A DNA stretch of 64,000 nt, taken from positions 1,877-65,876 of the forward strand of contig NW_025946076.1 in NCBI RefSeq assembly GCF_000764305.2. The letters are read 5' to 3'. This document shows positions 58,095-64,000 of this stretch, piece after piece. Each line of letters begins with the position of its first letter. Position 1 is the stretch's first letter. Both the position numbers and the translations under genes were made by a program. The stretch is from Hyalella azteca. Its lineage: Eukaryota; Arthropoda; Malacostraca; Amphipoda; Hyalellidae. The notes below the pieces were generated by a model. The model had not been told where the DNA came from and ran no database searches. It saw only the letters and a list, made by a program, of their open reading frames with translations.

Positions 58095-58896
58095 TTTCTG
58101 AAGGCTGTCTAATGCGTCGTTTCTGAAGGCTGTCTAATGCGTCGCTTCTGAAGGCTGTGTAATGCGTCGCTAGTTGATTTAGTCAGAATTTTCGGAAACC
58201 CCACCGCATTAATTGAGGCAAGATATACTAATGGATTTGTTATACTAATGGATTTGTAAAGGTGTACAAATTGTGGTTGACATTCACTAGCATTGCACAT
58301 ATATTCTGCTAGACATATCCAATTGCATTGTAAATTTTTGGTGAAATATTCACTACAATTGAAGACATTGTGTTAGATATATTGTATTGATGAACAAATA
58401 TACTATATATTATATAATATTAATAATATAACATAAAATTAATATTAGTACAGAATATTATATAGATATATTGATGTATATGTGTACCTACAAAAAGGCT
58501 ACAATAAATTTTGATAAAATGAAAGCAATATTGCATAGAAATCTTCAAAAAAGCTGTAACAATTATTTTAAAAGACGAGGTAGGCAAACATGTATAACAT
58601 AAAAGTTTAACGCAACATCTTGTATAAAAAAACAATTTCTATAGCAAGTATTGTATGAAGTAAGTTTCGAAAAATTAAAAATTTTTAAGAGCAAGAAAAA
58701 GCCCAAACCGAACGATAATGGAACGAACACAGAAACGTAAGTTTCGTCGCCCCTAGTCTAGTCACACTAAGAAACAGAAACTAACGATTGGAATCAGTTT
58801 TATAATAACGGAAACGTAACTTTCGTCGCCTCGAGTTTGTCAGGCTCCATGATTGCGAATTTATTTTCATTTTCCAATTTTTTCGTTCACAGGTAG

Positions 58897-59098
58897 AGGA
58901 AACATCTTGTATCAAAGTACCCGGGCAAAATTCCAAGTATTTCAAGTAACTCATCCACTTTGAAAAATTTCAACGCCAAAGTTCGAAGAAAGTTTAGCAA
59001 GGAACTCGACCCCAGATCCATCCACATCAGGCAAAAGTTGCAGCAGCGAACCTCGTCTTAAAAGCGATGTCAAAAGATCGCAAACTTTCCAGCGATAA
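58897..59098 (+). pseudogene. Second copy of possible Ser/Lys-rich terminal exon, frame broken
   Basis: Matches 31,486-31,689 closely, including the TTCGTTCACAGGTAG acceptor and the last 40 codons to TAA. One base is lost after the acceptor, one gained near 58,954 and two lost near 58,975 relative to copy 1, so one frame cannot be read through. If copy 1 is real, this copy is decayed or spliced differently. Confidence 0.35.
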
Positions 59099-59479
59099 GA
59101 AATGAGGCACGCGTGACCTTCAGGATGAAGTTCCTGAATAGGGCGAATAAATCACGGAAATAACCTCAATAAAACGTGACAAGAACGAGTTCCGGCATCA
59201 ATAAAATGTGTCAATAACATTTTTCAGGTGCGCAAACAATTTTTTAGTTAAATAACAATATTTATTTAAGCAATTAGATACTAATTTTTATTTCATTATC
59301 ACGTTCTAGAACGCACCTAAATATCCCGTTCTAAAAATATGTTTCACTAGGTTTTTACGAAAATCATGCAGCTAAGCTTAATGTTGCTTAAGCTTAATGT
59401 TGCTTGATATGTTGATGAGGGAAATGATTTACCTCCTTTCCTTATTTTCACATGAGAGTCCTACACAAGGTTCTGGATG

Positions 59480-59905
59480 CCGAATGGCAATTCCTTTAAA
59501 TTTTAAATCACTCCTTTAAATCACTCCTTATCACTCCTTTAAATCACTCCTTCCTCACTCCTTTGAATTTTAAATAATTCTCCATTGCACATTTATTGTT
59601 GCTTAAAATAAAATCATCATTCCCAAATTTCAACTGACGTACAAACATCATGCGACTGCTCTACCCTCACTCTAATATTGCGCCCTTGGAACGTCCTCTT
59701 GCATTCAAACATCACACCAACGCTTTACCCTCACTCTAATATTGCGCCCTTGGAACTCTTCCTTTCGTTCATCGCTGCTTTGAATTTCAAATCGTTCTCC
59801 ATTGCACATTCATTGTTGCTTCAAATAAAATCATCATTCCCATATTTCAACTGACGTACAAACATCATACGAATGCTTTGCCCTCACTCTAATATTGCAT
59901 CCTTG
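59480..59905. repeat. Nested tandem duplications in block B copy 2
   Basis: Short ATCACTCCTTTAA units (59,500-59,570) are followed by repeated copies of TCTCCATTGCACATTTATTG through CCCTCACTCTAATATTG. In copy 1 the corresponding stretch is present only once (32,170-32,275). Confidence 0.85.
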
Positions 59906-61740
59906 GAACGTCCTCTCGCAATCAAACATCACACCAACGCTTTACCCTCACTCTAATATCACGCCCACGCGACTTCCCTCTTTTCTCTTTCGACGCAAGT
60001 TTTTCTCTTTATCCCGCAAGTGGGAATGTTTGTTATGGGCAGCCCCTGGGCGCTCGAGACCCTCTTCCTCCATGGCACTTCACGAGACTCCCCTCAGTTC
60101 CCTCAACACTCGAGCCCTCGCGTCTGCTCGGCCTCATAATCGCTGCTCGACCCTCACGCGCCATCCCAGGACAAAATTTCAGTTTCGGGGCCAAATTTTA
60201 AGGCGTAGGCTAAATATTGCCGAGTAGGCTAAATTGCCGTAGGCTAAATATTGCCCACGCTTCACAGCGATGTTTTGACAGACATTAATGAATATAAATT
60301 TCTAGAAAATTTATATCCTGGCTTAAAAAATTGGCATGTATTTTGCCCAGCGTGCATTCTGGCTCGGCTGCATTGTTTCGTTTACCGAAAAATTCTCACT
60401 TTAGCCAAAATGTTTATAGAACTTGATGAAAGTGATCAACTTTGTAAGCTAGACATGAATTGTTTCATATGATAGTGAATTAAATTAAATTTAATAAAAT
60501 GCACTCAAATCTGTAATAAAAACTAGTAAAACTGCAAAATGCAAGAAGAGAATAATGTTGGGCAAAGAAAGTATAATCTTTTATAGAAAAATCTTATTGA
60601 TAATTCTGTAAACAAATATGATATCAGCGTCACTAAAGAACGTATTTATCAACAATAATGTTTCCAAAACTTAATACAGGCAGCAAATTTTTAACTCATT
60701 CTCCAGTTCCTAGTCTTGTTCAAGCACAGGTCAACGTTAGCTGCACTTCTGAACCGAGGCTCGCGCAAAGGACCAAACTCCCTAAAGACTTTCGATAACT
60801 GCTACGCAATTCCGCTGACTCAGCCGGAATTTGGCGGCTATGGTCGCCATGTATAACATCACAGGCAAGTCGCGGGTGCAGAATATCGCTCATTCTAAAT
60901 TAATAGAGTCCCCCCATGAATATCGCTCATTCTAAATTAATAGAGTCCCCCCAGACAAGTTGCAAGAGTTTGTCATGCCAGCCAACCAAATTCTCGACCA
61001 CATATTCGTGGGGTTGGAGTCTATGTTCCAGCCTCTGTCAACAGACTCGAAGTAAGTGTCAACTAACGAGCAATAGTTTTGTTAACGAACTGCGCTACTG
61101 CAAAAAAAAACCTCCACAGAGAGAGATGTGACGCTCTAAATTTGCATGACGGCATGAAATAAATCGTTAAGCTGGAGTTATGTTTTTAATTTTACATTTA
61201 CAAATTTAATGTGTTCAAACTTTACGCATTTTATCCACTAATTATCCTGGCTTTCATTAAAAAAAGTTACTCGTATCATTGCCTCCTGAGAAAACATTGA
61301 ACCCTTGGGACTGGGAACAATAAGTGCAGTTTCCTGTTAAATGCTTTTGTTTTCTTCATGCTAAAAGTTTGGCGGGGCTAGGAACTGAAGCCCAGAATCT
61401 TTGCTAAATTTTATTTAAGCAAAACAACTAGGAATTCATGGAGGAAACAAATATTATTTTTTAGGTGATGGTAACCTTTGAAAAAAGGGTTCATGATTAA
61501 TTTTATTAGTTGTGAATAAATTATTACTGCATTTACTTTGATTTTAAATTGCTTCGCGTCAGATATTCCGCAGAAAAACGCTGCCATCAGGAGCCGTTTT
61601 AAGGGTAGAAGCCCTCAGGAGTTTCGGTCTTGCAGGTCCCTCATGTGTGCACTTCTTGACCCCGCGTCCCGGGAACTACAGGGCCCAATGCCTCCTTGGG
61701 CTCCGGACTTGGGTCACGGTGAGCTAAAGGGCCCAAGTCC
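59906..61740. other. Block B copy 2 interior, no gene recognised
   Basis: Aligns with 32,290-34,120 of copy 1. It includes the same GC-richer island (about 60,020-60,260) and the doubled GAGTCCCCCCAG segment near 60,890-60,960. No protein is recognised. Confidence 0.55.
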
Positions 61741-62636
61741 AAGTGAGCTCCCGGGCCCATGTCCCCGTGGGCTGCAGGGCCAATGTTCATGTGGGCTACA
61801 GAGCCCATGTCCCCGTGGGCTGTAGGGCCAATGTTCATGTGGGCTACAGGGCTCATGTCCCCGTGGGCTGTAGGGCCAATGTTCATGTGGGCTACAGGGC
61901 CCATGTCCCCGTGAGCTGTAGGGCCAATGTTCATGTGGGCTACAGGGCCCATGTCCCCGTGGGCTGTAGGGCCAATGTTCATGTGGGCTACAGGGCCCAT
62001 GCCCCCGTGGGCTACAGGGGCAATGTTCATGTGGGCTACAGGGCCCATGCCCCCGTGGGCTACAGGGGCAATGTTCATGTGGGCTACAGGGCCCATGCCC
62101 CCGTGGGCTACAGGGGCAATGTTCATGTGGGCTACAGGGCCCATGCCCCCGTGGGCTACAGGGGCAATGTTCATGTGGGTTACAGGGCCCATGCCCCCGT
62201 GGGCTACAGGGGCAATGTTCATGTGGGCTACAGGGCCCATGCCCCCGTGGGCTACAGGGGCAATGTTCATATGGGCTACCGGGCCCATGTCCCCGTGGGC
62301 TGCAGGGCCATTGTTCATGTGAACTACAGGGCCCATGGCCCCGTGGACTGTAGGGCCATTGTTCATATGGGCTACAGGGCCCATGTCTCCGCTGTCTCTT
62401 ATACACATCTAGATGTGTATAAGAGACAGGCCCATGTCCCCGTGGGCTGTAGGGCCAATGTTCATGTGGGCTACAGGGCCCATGCCCCCGTGGGCTACAG
62501 GGGCAATGTTCATATGGGCTACCGGGCCCATGTCCCCGTGGGCTGCAGGGCCATTGTTCATGTGAACTACAGGGCCCATGGCCCCGTGGACTGTAGGGCC
62601 ATTGTTCATATGGGCTACAGGGCCCATGTCTCCGTG
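61741..62636. repeat. 48 bp GC-rich minisatellite (two 24 bp half-units)
   Basis: GGGCTACAGGGCCCATGCCC, then CCGTGGGCTACAGGGGCAAT, then GTTCATGT. Because 48 is a multiple of three and lacks stops, four frames over both strands are open (131-299 codons; cycles such as GPVAHMNIAPVAHGGM). No frame has independent support. The array contains an adapter and a probable artefactual duplication, so copy number is unreliable. Confidence 0.93.
62392..62429. other. Nextera mate-pair junction adapter (artefact)
   Basis: Same perfect 38 bp palindrome as at 3,759. The 179 bp before it (62,213-62,391) is repeated exactly at 62,456-62,634. The nearby peptides MCIRDS and SYTHLDVYKRQ are signature adapter translations. 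Confidence 0.98.
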
Positions 62637-63249
62637 AGTTAAAGGGCCCTCTCCCCTGTATCAGCGGTGCTAATCACGCCTGCTGAACTCAAGCACAAGA
62701 CCGTACTGTCAAAATACATTATGAGTTCGTAATTCCTCAGCCAATCACTGACGTGAAGTCAGCTAGAATCTGAAAACTAGATATACAATCGAGGCACTTC
62801 AAGAAATTTTGTATCTTGGACGATCAAAACGACCTAATTCTTGGAAAGAGAAATACATTTTCTTATACGCCGAAAAAACATTCTTTTTGAAACTTCAAAG
62901 CAATACATCCAAGAGCCGTAATTTCGACTCTACAAAGAGTGAAATTTACGTGACTGAGGAGCCTATTGTACTTTAAATGAAATGATATCCTCTGTGCGCC
63001 TACAAAGGCTACAAGTTCTGGTATTACGAATCTATTTTTCTTAGCCGCAGTACTTGGCACAAATAAAACACAGCATTTTTTGGCCCACGGGAGCAATATT
63101 TCTTGGGCCAAAAAAAAACGGTATTTGATGCTGCTCTGCCGATGACCACCTCATGTGCAAGTCGAAAGCCTCTCGTTGTTCTGCCGTTATTCTGCCGTTA
63201 TTTTGCCGTTATTTTGTCGTTAATCTGCCGTTATTCTGGAAGACGCACC
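62637..63249. other. Block B copy 2 interior, no gene recognised
   Basis: Aligns with 35,115-35,724. Degenerate CTGCCGTTATT units at 63,180-63,235 lead into the possible first exon. Confidence 0.6.
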
Positions 63250-63311
63250 ATGACTGGCGCATCGGAATCCGAATCGACGAAGCTGATTGGATGTGATACG
63301 ATCGAATACAC
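63250..63311 (+). CDS. Possible first coding exon (block B copy 2)
   Basis: GCACCATGA start, twenty codons (MTGASESESTKLIGCDTIEY), donor AC|GTGAGC. The frame and donor match copy 1 at 35,725; the Kozak +4 G is lost here. No downstream exon lies within the window. Confidence 0.38.
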
Positions 63312-63425
63312 GTGAGCGATCCTCGGTCAGATCGAACTGGCGAGGGTTTTTTTCCGCTCTGTTGGCTCCGGCTCTAGCAAGCCAGGATATTCTGGATCAT
63401 AGGAATCAATGCTTGTCGTTTAATT

Positions 63426-63900
63426 TATCACAGCTGATGTTTTGGTGTGTTTCAATTTAGAATTATCACAGCTTATGTTTTGGTGTCTTTCAATTTATAT
63501 TGATCACAGCTGATGTTTTGGTGTCTTTCAATTTAAAGTTATTACAGCCGATGTTTTGGTGTCTTTCAATTTGAATTTTTAACAGCTGATGTTTTGATGG
63601 CTTTCAATTCAACGTTTTCACAGCTGAGGTTTTGGTGTCTCTCAATAAAATGTTTACACAGCTGATGTTTTGGTGTCCTTCAATTTAAATTTTTCACATC
63701 TGATGTTTTGGTGTCTTTCAATTTGAAGTTTTCACAGCTGATGATTTGTTGTCTTTCTATTTAAATTTTTCACAGCTGATGTTTTGGTGTTTTTCTATTT
63801 AAAAATTTCACAGCTGATATTTTGGTGTCTTTCAATTTAAATTTTTCACAGCTGATGTTTTAGTTTCTTTCAATTTAAAGTTATCACAGCTGATGGCTTA
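63426..63900. repeat. 38 bp minisatellite, about 12.5 units
   Basis: Same family and position as 35,897-36,409, with units TATCACAGCTGATGTTTTGG plus TGTCTTTCAATTTAAAGT. The last unit (GATGGCTTAAGGTGTCTTAG) is the same in both copies. Confidence 0.95.
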
Positions 63901-64000
63901 AGGTGTCTTAGCTGTAGGATCCAGTTATGTTGAATGAATACGAAAAAAATGTTGTAACCACTGATTCTTACGCAGTTTGAATAGAGATAAAAAAAATTTT

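Larger units (their letters stand above)
58095..64000. repeat. Block B, copy 2 (runs off the window)
   Basis: Starts with three 25 bp units fused to the 16 bp array of block A and continues to the window end in alignment with copy 1. Differences: fewer 25 bp units; extra duplications at about 58,765-58,850 and 59,490-59,830; a 48 bp array in place of the 923 bp insertion; and an adapter artefact at 62,392. Confidence 0.93.

Noticed and set aside
61641..62642. Long proteins of 230-299 residues on both strands
   Set aside because: 48 bp array without stops, and they include adapter-encoded peptides (SYTHLDVYKRQ, MCIRDS).

Overview
This looks like nuclear DNA of a multicellular animal, most likely an arthropod. 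The evidence is a gene split into short exons by kilobase-scale introns with GT..AG borders, an AT-rich background, very many unrelated minisatellites, and short terminal-inverted-repeat (MITE-like) elements. The only recognisable protein resembles an Ig/FnIII neural cell-adhesion molecule of the Klingon/Wrapper/Fasciclin-2 kind. I cannot name the species. No prokaryotic, viral or complete transposase gene was recognised, and no tRNA or rRNA gene.

Layout. 1-8,233: mostly non-coding sequence with four tandem arrays, plus a sequencing-adapter relic at 3,759-3,796. 8,234-16,500: the 3' part of a plus-strand gene in six recognisable exons (one or two Ig domains' worth of exon pairs followed by one FnIII domain). 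Exon phases agree at every junction; one internal exon does not stay in frame. The gene may end at 16,500 with a GPI-anchor-like hydrophobic tail. Its 5' exons (signal peptide, any earlier Ig domain) were not found. 16,501-30,400: intergenic sequence or very long introns, with arrays of 26, 40, 33, about 31 and 18 bp units, two hairpins and one possible short first coding exon at 26,815.

30,433-64,000 is dominated by duplications. Block B (30,433-36,508) recurs at 58,095-64,000 and runs off the window. Block A (about 42,580-44,346) recurs at 56,426-58,094, directly joined to the second B. Block C (47,597-51,176) is duplicated in tandem at 51,177-54,413. Each block begins and/or ends in its own minisatellite. 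Block B carries a possible Ser-rich terminal exon and a possible first coding exon (good Kozak context and donor), both seen in the two copies. One B copy has a 923 bp insertion flanked by a 6 bp direct repeat, visible as a filled site against the other copy.

Assembly quality matters. Two perfect Nextera mate-pair junction adapters (3,759-3,796 and 62,392-62,429) remain in the sequence. The second is flanked by an exact 179 bp duplication that is probably an artefact. The three single-N gaps (3,797; 24,523; 56,425) all touch tandem arrays. Array lengths and nearby joins should not be trusted. I see no convincing new biochemical system; the strongest leads are the adhesion gene's alternative 3' end, the duplicated A/B/C blocks with nearly invariant islands, and two small inverted-repeat element families.
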